From UBA6078 sp964468685 (GTDB lineage Bacteria > Desulfobacterota > Syntrophia > Syntrophales > UBA2210): DNA of 29,691 nucleotides. Location: positions 1 through 29,691 of the forward strand of contig CAYXUH010000009.1 of the NCBI GenBank assembly GCA_964468685.1, given 5' to 3'. Under the pieces are notes generated by a model. It saw only the letters and a program-made list of their open reading frames with translations. It ran no database searches and was not told where the DNA came from. The position numbers were made by a program, and so were the translations under genes. Shown here one piece after another: positions 15,994 through 23,470 of this stretch. The first letter of the stretch is position 1. Each line of letters starts with the position of its first letter.

Positions 15994-16638
15994 ATGAATA
16001 ATAAGAATTTTCCGATTGCCCTTGACGGGCTTGTCTTTATAGTCCCCCTTGCTATTCTGCTGTTGATATCTCTATACTTCGATGTGACCTGGCTGAGTGT
16101 GTTTTTCCTTGCCGGCACTCTGTTTGTCCTGTGGTTTTTCCGCAATCCGGACCGCGCGACCCCTGAAGATGAAAAGGCAATCATATCACCCGCAGATGGT
16201 ACGGTCATAAAGATAGAGGAAGTGGAAGAAACGGAACTCGTGAAGGGAAAGGCCCGGAAGGTCAGCATCTTCATGAGTATCTTTAATGTTCACGTAAACA
16301 GGGTGCCCTGTGCCGGCACGGTAAAGGAGATTGTATACCGAAAGGGCAGGTTTTTCCCCGCCAATCTCGACAAGGCGTCGGTCTTTAATGAGAGAAATTC
16401 AGTCCTTATCGAGACGGTAGATGGGAATCGGATACTGACGATACAGATAGCAGGGATTATTGCTCGAAGGATAGTCTGCTGGGTTAAAAAAGGCATGGGG
16501 GTTGAGAAGGGTGAGCGTTTCGGGCTTATCAAGTTCGGTTCGCGCCTGGAAGTTTTTATGCCCCTTGACGCCACAATTCCCGTGAAGATCGGAGACAAGG
16601 TGCGTGCCGGGGAAACCAAGATAGGGTATCTCATATGA
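15994..16638 (+). CDS. psd: Phosphatidylserine decarboxylase proenzyme
   Basis: 214 aa from ATG 15994, the usual size for the short (archaetidylserine-type) Psd class. In-frame TTG 15937 and GTG 15952 would add up to 19 unconserved residues, and no start here has a strong ribosome binding site. It decarboxylates phosphatidylserine to phosphatidylethanolamine. Two hydrophobic segments near 11-46 anchor it, then FFRNPDR, ISPADGTV, the catalytic MSIFNVHVNRVP, and the self-cleavage site LIKFGSR (G182-S183), whose Ser becomes the pyruvoyl group. The stop overlaps the pssA start as ATGA, matching the substrate-product relation of the two enzymes. Confidence 0.95.
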   Translation: MNNKNFPIALDGLVFIVPLAILLLISLYFDVTWLSVFFLAGTLFVLWFFRNPDRATPEDEKAIISPADGTVIKIEEVEETELVKGKARKVSIFMSIFNVHVNRVPCAGTVKEIVYRKGRFFPANLDKASVFNERNSVLIETVDGNRILTIQIAGIIARRIVCWVKKGMGVEKGERFGLIKFGSRLEVFMPLDATIPVKIGDKVRAGETKIGYLI

Positions 16639-17405
16639 AGAAAAATCACAGGATAAAGACCGACAGCATGAAGAAGGGCATTTATATCCTCCCGAATCTC
16701 TTCACAACGGCGAGCCTCTTTTGCGGCTTTTACTCGATCATAGCCTCGATAGGGGGAGATTTTCCACAGGCGGCCGTTGCCATCATACTGGCCTGCATCC
16801 TCGATGGCCTCGACGGAAAGATTGCCCGCGTTACGAATACAACCAGCAAGTTCGGAGCCGAGTATGATTCTCTCTCCGATCTTATCGCGTTTGGTCTTGC
16901 TCCCGCTATCCTTGCGTATTCATGGGCACTCGTGTCTTTCGGGAGATATGGGTGGCTTGCCGCTTTTCTCTTTGTGGTATGCGGGGCACTGAGGCTTGCT
17001 CGGTTCAATGTACAGCTTGATATTATAGACAGCAGGGTGTTCAACGGCCTGGCTATCCCGGCAGCGGCAGTCGTCGTTGCGACGACGGTACTGTTCTTTT
17101 ATTATCTGGGCGGTGAGGGCCAGTTCCCTCACGTCTCTATCCTGGCGGGTATGGTTGCCCTCTCTCTGCTGATGGTAAGTAATATAAAATACTATAGTTT
17201 CAAAGACCTGAATTTCTTTTCGAGAAAGCCCTTCATGACCTTTGTCCTGATCATCTGTATGCTGATTGTCATTGTGCTTGAACCGCAGATTATGCTCTTT
17301 GTGATGGCCCTGGGGTACGCCATTTCCGGTCCCGTATGGATATTGTTCAGGATGGCAAAGGAGCGGCAGCAGGACGAGGTTGAAGAATATCATCATAGAA
17401 GGTAG
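16635..17405 (+). CDS. pssA: CDP-diacylglycerol-serine O-phosphatidyltransferase
   Basis: 256 aa multi-spanning protein of the CDP-alcohol phosphatidyltransferase family. It makes phosphatidylserine from CDP-diacylglycerol (made by CdsA) and serine. The signature D-x2-D-G-x2-A-R-x8-G-x3-D-x3-D is exact: D57, D60, G61, A64, R65, G74, D78, D82. The opening KKGIYILPNLFTTASLFCGF is typical of the membrane-bound type II PssA. ATG 16635 overlaps the psd stop; an internal ATG at 16668 is also possible and would start nearer the conserved part. The C-terminus is a charged, His-ended tail. Confidence 0.94.
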   Translation: MKKNHRIKTDSMKKGIYILPNLFTTASLFCGFYSIIASIGGDFPQAAVAIILACILDGLDGKIARVTNTTSKFGAEYDSLSDLIAFGLAPAILAYSWALVSFGRYGWLAAFLFVVCGALRLARFNVQLDIIDSRVFNGLAIPAAAVVVATTVLFFYYLGGEGQFPHVSILAGMVALSLLMVSNIKYYSFKDLNFFSRKPFMTFVLIICMLIVIVLEPQIMLFVMALGYAISGPVWILFRMAKERQQDEVEEYHHRR

Positions 17406-17445
17406 TAAGACGATTTATATAGGAGAAGGTACGAGCTTCACAACT

Positions 17446-17469
17446 GAGCCACAGGAAGGTGTGTGGCTC
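17446..17469 (+). promoter_or_regulatory. Hairpin in the asd leader
   Basis: GAGCCACA (17446-17453) pairs with TGTGGCTC (17462-17469), 8 bp, loop 8. GCTCT at its 3' end could instead pair with AGAGC (17480-17484). A palindrome AAAAACCGGTTTTT follows. No T run fits a terminator. This lies in the 121-nt gap between pssA and asd; I cannot match it to a known riboswitch. Confidence 0.4.
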
Positions 17470-17526
17470 TCTCTGTAATAGAGCGAAAAAACCGGTTTTT
17501 ACCAAAAATACTTAAAGGATGTCTGA

Positions 17527-18546
17527 ATGAGGAAATATAGTGTTGCGGTTGTAGGGGCGACAGGGGTCGTCGGAACAGAAATGATCAGTACGCTGGAAGA
17601 GAGAAATTTCCCGGTGGGAGAGATTACCCTCCTTGCCTCGGAACGATCTCTGGGCAAAGAGCTGACCTTCCGAGGGAAGGAATATCCCGTCAAGGTCCTG
17701 AACGATGATTCCTTCAAGGGGATAGAGATAGGGCTGTTCTCCCCCGGTGGAAGCATTAGCGAGCGGTTTGCACCCGTAGCGGCACGGGAGGGGTGCGTGG
17801 TAATAGACAACACCAATGCCTTCAGGATGGATCCGGATATCCCCCTGGTTGTCCCCGAGGTAAATCCCGAAGAGATAGGCAACTACCGGAACAAGGGGAT
17901 TATAGCAAATCCCAACTGTTCGACCATACAGATGGTTGTGGCGCTGAAACCTATCCACGATGTGGTCGGCATCAAACGTATTGTGGTGTCTACGTATCAG
18001 GCGGTGTCGGGTACGGGCAAGGATGCCATCGAAGAGCTGGTTGCACAGACACGCGCTCTTCTTGCCCTGAAAACGCCAGAAATAAATGTGTATCCTCACC
18101 GGATAGCGTTCAATTGCCTCCCCCACATTGATGTGTTCATGGAGAATGGGTATACCAAGGAAGAGATGAAGATGGTCAATGAGACCAGGAAGATTCTGAA
18201 GACCCCCTCCATGGCTGTCACCGCCACGACGGTGAGGGTGCCGGTCTTCTACGGCCACTCGGAGTCGATAAATATTGAAACGGAGAAGAAGATTACGCCG
18301 GACGAGGTACGGCAGATCCTTGCAACCGCCCCCGGGGTTACCGTGGTTGATGATCCTTCGTCGCTCAGCTACCCCCTTGCCAGTGATGCGGCCGGGAAGG
18401 ATGATACCTTTGTCGGGAGGATCAGGGAGGACGAATCCATCCCGAACGGGATCAATATGTGGGTCGTCTCCGATAATATACGAAAGGGAGCTGCCCTGAA
18501 TGCCGTACAGATTGCGGAGATACTGATCGATACGTATCTGGGTTGA
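17527..18546 (+). CDS. asd: Aspartate-semialdehyde dehydrogenase
   Basis: 339 aa; ATG 17527 with AAAGGA 7 nt upstream. It reduces aspartyl phosphate to aspartate semialdehyde, the branch point to lysine/diaminopimelate, threonine and methionine. N-terminal NADP loop VGATGVVG, SPGGSIS, the nucleophile in ANPNCSTIQ (C131), YQAVSGTGK, and the active-site His in VFYGHSES. This is the class close to Gram-positive, archaeal and many deltaproteobacterial enzymes (about 335-340 aa) rather than the 367-aa E. coli enzyme. The next gene, rsmD, begins 3 nt after the stop. Confidence 0.96.
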   Translation: MRKYSVAVVGATGVVGTEMISTLEERNFPVGEITLLASERSLGKELTFRGKEYPVKVLNDDSFKGIEIGLFSPGGSISERFAPVAAREGCVVIDNTNAFRMDPDIPLVVPEVNPEEIGNYRNKGIIANPNCSTIQMVVALKPIHDVVGIKRIVVSTYQAVSGTGKDAIEELVAQTRALLALKTPEINVYPHRIAFNCLPHIDVFMENGYTKEEMKMVNETRKILKTPSMAVTATTVRVPVFYGHSESINIETEKKITPDEVRQILATAPGVTVVDDPSSLSYPLASDAAGKDDTFVGRIREDESIPNGINMWVVSDNIRKGAALNAVQIAEILIDTYLG

Positions 18547-18549
18547 TCC

Positions 18550-19098
18550 ATGAGGATAACGGGGGGAAGCGCGCGGGGGAGAAAGATATATGCGCCGAAG
18601 AGTGATAAGATCAGGATGACCGCTGACAGGATCAGGGAGTCACTCTTTGATATTCTCCCCTCCATGGAAGGTGGACTATTCCTGGATATTTATGCCGGCA
18701 CGGGGAGCGTGGGTATTGAGGCACTGAGCAGGGGAAGTGCCGGAGCCGTTTTTATTGAAAAAGAGCCGTTCCACGCGGGGGTGCTTGAGAAGAACCTCGG
18801 ATTGTGCGGATTTAAAGAGACGTGCGAAGTGCTTATCACTTCCGTAGAGACGGGAATTCGCCTCCTGACGGGGCGCAGACAAAGATTTGATGTCGTATTC
18901 GCTGATCCTCCCTATAACAGAGGACTGGCAGGCAGTTTTCCCGGTCTGCCAGGGGTGAGTGATCTGGTTGCGGAGGACGGCATACTAGTTGTGGAGCATT
19001 CCTTCAGAGAAGATGTGGTGGTCAGTGATATGTTTGCTCCGTCGGATCAGAGGCGATATGGAGATACGGTACTATCTTTTCTAAAATCGAATAGATGA
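18550..19098 (+). CDS. rsmD: 16S rRNA (guanine966-N2)-methyltransferase
   Basis: 182 aa. A Rossmann-fold S-adenosylmethionine methyltransferase that modifies G966 of 16S rRNA. Motifs: MRITGGSARGRKI at the N-terminus, TADRIRESLFDIL, the SAM loop LDIYAGTGSVGIEALSRG, an acidic second strand (FIEKE), and the catalytic ADPPY (usual form N/D-PP-Y/F). coaD follows 13 nt later, and rsmD-coaD is a widely conserved pair. ATG 18550 is right after asd, with weak Shine-Dalgarno support from the preceding gene end. Confidence 0.94.
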   Translation: MRITGGSARGRKIYAPKSDKIRMTADRIRESLFDILPSMEGGLFLDIYAGTGSVGIEALSRGSAGAVFIEKEPFHAGVLEKNLGLCGFKETCEVLITSVETGIRLLTGRRQRFDVVFADPPYNRGLAGSFPGLPGVSDLVAEDGILVVEHSFREDVVVSDMFAPSDQRRYGDTVLSFLKSNR

Positions 19099-19111
19099 AG
19101 GAGGACAGAAG

Positions 19112-19618
19112 ATGGGAAATGTGGCGGTATATCCCGGTTCATTTGATCCCGTAACAAACGGTCACATGGATATCATTGAGAGGGGACTGGGCATCTTTGA
19201 CAAGATCATTGTAACGATCGGTCTCAATCCCAACAAGAAGACGCTTTTTTCCGTGGAAGAGAGGATCTCGATGATCAGGGAGTCCGTTGGGGATAATCCC
19301 CGGATTGCGGTTCATTCCTTTTCCGGTCTTCTTGTGGATTATGTAGAAAAATCGGAGGCACAGTGTATCTTGAGGGGCCTCCGGGCCATGTCTGATTTTG
19401 AGTATGAGTTTCAGCTGGCCCTGATCAACAGGAGGCTGAACAGAAACATAGAGACTGTGTTCCTGATGACCGGAGCCAGTTGGTTCTACTGCAATTCGGG
19501 CATCGTAAAGGAGGCTGCCGGGTTGGGGGGATCGGTAAAGGGAATGGTCCCTGATATTGTTTTGAAAAAGCTGAAAGAAAAATTCCCCGACACGAACAGC
19601 AACAATTTGGAAATATGA
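19112..19618 (+). CDS. coaD: Phosphopantetheine adenylyltransferase
   Basis: 168 aa, normal length; GGAGGA lies about 12 nt before ATG 19112. It adenylates 4'-phosphopantetheine in the penultimate step of CoA synthesis. The nucleotidyltransferase motif is intact: YPGSFDPVTNGH with H18, plus LRGLRAMSDFEYE. The usual ISSS(x)VKE element that contacts ATP reads CNSGIVKE (127-134), so two of the three serines are changed; the neighbouring WFY and GGSVKGMVP are otherwise family-like. Function is probably retained. Confidence 0.95.
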   Translation: MGNVAVYPGSFDPVTNGHMDIIERGLGIFDKIIVTIGLNPNKKTLFSVEERISMIRESVGDNPRIAVHSFSGLLVDYVEKSEAQCILRGLRAMSDFEYEFQLALINRRLNRNIETVFLMTGASWFYCNSGIVKEAAGLGGSVKGMVPDIVLKKLKEKFPDTNSNNLEI

Positions 19619-19649
19619 GAGAGACTACCGTTGGAGTAGGGAACATGCT

Positions 19650-20843
19650 ATGAAATTTTCACAAAGAGTTAAAAGGATACAACCCTCGCCGACGCTCGCC
19701 ATCACCGCGAAGGCTGCCGCCCTCCGAACGGAGGGGAGGGATATTATCAGTTTCGGCGCCGGCGAGCCCGATTTTGACACGCCGTCGAATATCAGGGAAG
19801 CCGCTATCAGCTCAATACGGGACGGATTTACCCGTTATACGCCCGTGGGGGGAATCCCGGAACTCAAAGACGCGATTATTGAAAAGCTCCGGCGTGACAA
19901 CGGGCTTGCCTATAGCAGATCTGAGATCGTGGTTTCCTGCGGCGCGAAGCATGTCCTGTATAACCTCGCGCAGGCCCTGTTTGAAGAAGGCGACGAGGTT
20001 GTCATCCCCGCCCCCTACTGGGTCTCCTATCCGGACATTGTCCTGCTTGCGGGGGCGACGCCCGTGATTCTCGAGACGGGGGAGGCGGATGGCTTCAAGG
20101 TAACCCCTGAACGGCTCGATGAGACGATTACGGCTCGAACAAAGGCCCTTGTCCTTAACAGCCCTTCAAATCCGACTGGATCAACCTATACGTTTGATGA
20201 GCTGAAGGCGCTTGCGGAGATCATAATTAAGAAGGACATCCTCGTGATCTCGGATGAGATATATGAGAAGATCGTGTATGATGGATTTTCCTTTTCCGGC
20301 ATCGCTATGGCCGGTGAGGAGATAAGGAAACGTTCGGTTGTCGTCAACGGCGTTTCGAAGGCATATGCCATGACGGGTTGGAGAATCGGATACGGCGCCG
20401 GTCCGGAAGATATCATCTCGGCGATGGCGAAGATCCAGAGCCAGAATACATCAAACCCGACATCGATCTCCCAGAAGGCGGCAGTTGAGGCGCTCAACGG
20501 AGATCAGCGCGCCGTCGGTGAGATGGTTGAGGCGTTCGCCCAGAGGCGCGACTACATCGTAGCTGCCCTGAACGGCATAGCGGGTATAAGCTGTCTCAAT
20601 CCCGAGGGGGCCTTTTATGTCTTTCCCGATGTGTCCGCATTATACGGAAAGAGCTATGAGGGCTTCGTGATAACCGGTTCGGCATCCTTCGCGGAATATC
20701 TGCTCGATGTCGCGAATGTTGCGGTTGTTCCCGGTGTCGCGTTCGGCAGTGATGCTCACATACGCCTCTCGTACGCCACATCGATGGAAAACATTCAAAA
20801 GGGCATGGAACGCATCAGAGATGCCGTAAAAAATCTGGAATAG
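19650..20843 (+). CDS. aspC: Aspartate aminotransferase (class I pyridoxal-phosphate enzyme)
   Basis: 397 aa. Transfers the amino group between aspartate and 2-oxoglutarate, supplying aspartate to the asd pathway encoded 1.1 kb upstream. It belongs to the fold-type I subgroup Igamma typical of bacteria other than enterics: LSxxAxxxxAxG-like N-terminus, FGAGEPDFDTP, RYTPVGG, NSPSNPTGS, DEIYEKIVYDG, the PLP lysine in NGVSKAYAMTGWRIGY (K237), and the substrate-carboxylate Arg in IRLSYAT. The start at ATG 19650 is supported by the family N-terminus; the ribosome binding site is weak (TAGGGAA). Related aminotransferases share these motifs, so the exact substrate is likely but not proven. Confidence 0.92.
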   Translation: MKFSQRVKRIQPSPTLAITAKAAALRTEGRDIISFGAGEPDFDTPSNIREAAISSIRDGFTRYTPVGGIPELKDAIIEKLRRDNGLAYSRSEIVVSCGAKHVLYNLAQALFEEGDEVVIPAPYWVSYPDIVLLAGATPVILETGEADGFKVTPERLDETITARTKALVLNSPSNPTGSTYTFDELKALAEIIIKKDILVISDEIYEKIVYDGFSFSGIAMAGEEIRKRSVVVNGVSKAYAMTGWRIGYGAGPEDIISAMAKIQSQNTSNPTSISQKAAVEALNGDQRAVGEMVEAFAQRRDYIVAALNGIAGISCLNPEGAFYVFPDVSALYGKSYEGFVITGSASFAEYLLDVANVAVVPGVAFGSDAHIRLSYATSMENIQKGMERIRDAVKNLE

Positions 20844-20852
20844 AGGTGTGAA

Positions 20853-21038
20853 ATGATTCTGGGAATAATCTTTATCGTTGCAGGTATCCTCATAGCTGTC
20901 TATCCGCCGCTCTTGTCGATTATCGTGGCATCCGTGCTCATTCTGATTGGGATAGGGATCGCGTCGTTCAGCTATCGTTTTAAGAAGACGCAGAGAAGAT
21001 TCGACGATCCGTTTCTGGATTTCTTCTTTCGTTTTTAG
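20853..21038 (+). CDS. Small membrane protein, DUF3096-like
   Basis: 61 aa. GAGGTG stands 5 nt before ATG 20853 and overlaps the aminotransferase stop. Two hydrophobic segments (about 2-20 and 22-42) with a Tyr-Pro-Pro turn between them, then a basic patch (RFKKTQRR) and an aromatic tail DPFLDFFFRF. The pattern IIFIVAGILIAVYPPLLSII resembles the small two-helix DUF3096 proteins; this is recognition by pattern only. The function is unknown. It is probably co-transcribed with the aminotransferase. Confidence 0.75.
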   Translation: MILGIIFIVAGILIAVYPPLLSIIVASVLILIGIGIASFSYRFKKTQRRFDDPFLDFFFRF

Positions 21039-21114
21039 GGGGAGACAGGCAGCCGATATGTCTCTCGTCTAGTGGTGGCGTCCCCTCACGTGGGTATTTT
21101 TAGTGCGCCGTCGC

Positions 21115-21143
21115 TTGACTTGACCCCTGTATTCCATTATAAG
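21115..21143 (+). promoter_or_regulatory. Strong sigma-70 promoter of the liv operon
   Basis: TTGACT (21115-21120), 17-nt spacer, TATAAG (21138-21143). Transcription would start near 21150, about 43 nt before livK, whose ribosome binding site AAGGAGG (21178-21184) is near-ideal. Confidence 0.82.
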
Positions 21144-21192
21144 TGTTAACTTTTAAGGCTTGTGATTATAAAACAATAAGGAGGATGGGTGT

Positions 21193-22410
21193 ATGAGGAA
21201 GCTATCGCTATTTGTGATTATTGTCTCCATGGTTTTCTTGGTTTGTTCTTGCGGTGAAAAAGCAGAAGACAGAGCGACGGAAATTCAAGAATTAAAGCAG
21301 CAGGTTGTTGATTTACAAAACGAAAATGCCCAACTGAAAAAGCAGATAGAAACATTAACAATGAAAGGTGTTATTAAACTAGGCGTGGCCGGCGCCCACA
21401 GCGGTGACCTTGCGTCCTATGGCATACCGTCCGTGAAGGCCGCCGAGCTTGTGGTCAAGGATGTCAATGCCAAGGGGGGAATCCTGGGCAGACAGGTGGT
21501 CCTTCTCGTGGAAGATGATGTGTGTAAACCCGAGGTTGCCACAAACACGGCCACAAAGCTGCTGTCTGAGGGAGTCGATGTCGTGATGGGCCATATCTGC
21601 AGCGGCGCTACTAAGGCAGCACTCGGCATATACAAATCTGAAAATATTATCTGCATGTCGCCATCCGCGACCAACCCGCCATTGACACAGAGCGGCGATT
21701 ATCCCAACTTTTACCGGACGATCGCTTCGGATGACGCCCAGGCAAAGCTTGAGGTGGATTTTGCGCTCGACGTGCTGAAGGCCAAAAAGATTGCCGTACT
21801 GCATGACAAGGGCGATTACGGAAAAGGTCTGGCGGAGTTCGCGAAGAGATTTATTGAAGAGGATTCCCGGGCTGAGGTAGTGCTCTATGAGGGTGTCACG
21901 CCGGGTGCCGTCGATTATTCGGCGGTTGTCCAGAAGGTACGGCGTTCAAAAGCAGATGCCGTGATATTCGGCGGATACCATCCCGAGGCGTCAAAGATCA
22001 TCATGCAGATGCGCAAAAAGAGGATGAAGACCCCCTTTATCTCCGATGATGGCGTGAAGGACGATACCTTTATCAAGGTAGCCGGCAAGTACGCGGAGGG
22101 TGTCTATGCCACCGGTCCGAGAGATACATCAAGTAATCCTCTGGCGATTGCCGCCAACAACGCACACAAGAAGGCATACGGAGCCGATCCGGGCGCGTTC
22201 TTTCTCAATGCCTATGCCGCGACACAGGCCCTGTTGAACGCGATCGAAAAAGCGGGATCAACCGATTACGAAAAGGTTTCGAAAGCCCTGAAGACCGAGT
22301 ATGTCGAAACACCACTGGGAAAGATAAAGTTTGACGACAAAGGTGATGCCATCGGGATCGGCTTCTCCATCTATCAAGTGCGGGACGGCGTGTATGTCGA
22401 AGTAAAGTAA
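21193..22410 (+). CDS. livK: Branched-chain amino-acid ABC transporter binding lipoprotein with coiled-coil stalk
   Basis: 405 aa; AAGGAGG 8 nt before ATG 21193. N-terminal lipoprotein signal with VCSC (lipidated Cys probably C20), then a stalk of about 35 residues and a two-lobed Leu/Ile/Val-binding fold (about 59-405; IKLGVAGAHSGDLASYG, AAELVVKDVNAKGGILGR, SPSATNPPLT, HDKGDYGKGLAEF). The stalk is an unbroken heptad series (I31, L34, V38, L41, N45, L48, I52, L55), a leucine zipper with Asn at one core position, so the protein probably dimerises or trimerises on the membrane. Such a stalk is unusual in this binding-protein family. It is first in the liv operon, and a GC-rich hairpin between it and livH may keep its level above that of the permease. 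The ligand is inferred from family and operon. Confidence 0.93.
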   Translation: MRKLSLFVIIVSMVFLVCSCGEKAEDRATEIQELKQQVVDLQNENAQLKKQIETLTMKGVIKLGVAGAHSGDLASYGIPSVKAAELVVKDVNAKGGILGRQVVLLVEDDVCKPEVATNTATKLLSEGVDVVMGHICSGATKAALGIYKSENIICMSPSATNPPLTQSGDYPNFYRTIASDDAQAKLEVDFALDVLKAKKIAVLHDKGDYGKGLAEFAKRFIEEDSRAEVVLYEGVTPGAVDYSAVVQKVRRSKADAVIFGGYHPEASKIIMQMRKKRMKTPFISDDGVKDDTFIKVAGKYAEGVYATGPRDTSSNPLAIAANNAHKKAYGADPGAFFLNAYAATQALLNAIEKAGSTDYEKVSKALKTEYVETPLGKIKFDDKGDAIGIGFSIYQVRDGVYVEVK

Positions 22411-22442
22411 CACATACGGCACAGTAAAAAAGCTCAGATTGC

Positions 22443-22487
22443 AATCTTGGGGGGGAAGGTCTGAAGGGCCTGCCCCCCCCCGATTTT
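22443..22487 (+). terminator. GC-rich hairpin between livK and livH, possible attenuator
   Basis: AATC-TT-GGGGGGG (22443-22455) pairs with nine C and GATT (22473-22485), with inner pairs AGGTC/GGCCT. Only four T follow, so termination would be partial. This arrangement, or protection of the upstream mRNA 3' end, is common between a binding-protein gene and its permease. Confidence 0.65.
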
Positions 22488-22544
22488 AATGCTTGCCACG
22501 CTGGCAGAGTCCGGCTCAAGTGTTAGGGGATATAGTTATTTACG

Positions 22545-23447
22545 ATGGATTATTTTCTGGAGCTGTTTCTCGGCGGCCTTACCCGCGGGAGTATCTACGC
22601 CCTTATCGCCCTTGGCTACACCATGGTCTATGGCATCATCGAACTGATCAATTTTGCCCATGGTGAAATCTATATGATCGGTGCATTTACGGCGCTGATT
22701 GTAATATCGGTTCTCACCCTCATGGGGATGAACACGATTGCCATGCTCGTGATAGCGGGGGTTATCGCCGTCATATATTCGGCTGCCTACGGCTATACCG
22801 TGGAAAAGATCGCCTACAAGCCGCTGCGCAACGCGCCACGCCTTTCGGCCCTGATCAGCGCCATCGGGATGTCTCTGTTTCTCCAGAATTATGTGCTCCT
22901 GGCGCAGACCTCCGATTTTCTACCCTTCCCGAACCTGGTCCCCGAATTTGAGTTTATGGAGCCCTACGCGCACATCATCGGTTCGACGGAGATCGTTATC
23001 TTTATAACGACGGCTATCGTCATGGTCCTTCTGACTCTCCTTATAAAATTTACGAATATCGGGAAGGCGATGCGGGCCGCCTCCCAGGACAAGACGATGT
23101 CGATGCTGGTCGGGATCAATGTGGACAGGGTTATCTCCGTTACCTTTGTCGTCGGTTCTGCGACGGCGGCAATAGGGGGCGTTCTGATAGCCTCTCATGT
23201 CGGGATGATCAATTTTTATGTCGGTTTCATAGCGGGCATCAAGGCATTTGTCGCCGCGGTGCTGGGGGGAATAGGAAGCATCCCCGGGGCCGTCCTCGGC
23301 AGTTTTATCTTGGGCTGGACGGAAAGTTTCGCGACAGGGTATGTCTCGAGCGATTATGAGGATGTGTTTGCTTTTCTGTTCCTGGTGCTGATCCTGATCT
23401 TCAGACCCGCGGGTATCCTGGGACGGTCCGAGAAACATAAAGTATAA
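22545..23447 (+). CDS. livH: Branched-chain amino-acid ABC transporter permease LivH
   Basis: 300 aa, about eight hydrophobic segments. The N-terminal GLTRGSIYALIALGYTMVYGIIELINFAHGEIYMIGAF and the cytoplasmic loop around KAMRAASQDKTMSMLVGINVDR are typical of LivH; the latter is the coupling loop that meets the ATPases. The C-terminal LGGIGSIPGAVLGSFILG repeat is also conserved. ATG 22545 has only a distant AGGGGA (14 nt away), so translation initiation may be modest, consistent with a lower amount than livK. livM follows 23 nt later. Confidence 0.95.
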   Translation: MDYFLELFLGGLTRGSIYALIALGYTMVYGIIELINFAHGEIYMIGAFTALIVISVLTLMGMNTIAMLVIAGVIAVIYSAAYGYTVEKIAYKPLRNAPRLSALISAIGMSLFLQNYVLLAQTSDFLPFPNLVPEFEFMEPYAHIIGSTEIVIFITTAIVMVLLTLLIKFTNIGKAMRAASQDKTMSMLVGINVDRVISVTFVVGSATAAIGGVLIASHVGMINFYVGFIAGIKAFVAAVLGGIGSIPGAVLGSFILGWTESFATGYVSSDYEDVFAFLFLVLILIFRPAGILGRSEKHKV

Positions 23448-23470
23448 CGATTATTACAGGATCTTGGAAG

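Noticed and set aside
17459..17515. A short leader peptide ahead of asd (GTG start after AGGAAGG, 18 codons)
   Set aside because: The GTG overlaps its own Shine-Dalgarno, and the peptide has no run of Lys, Thr or Met codons that would suggest attenuation.
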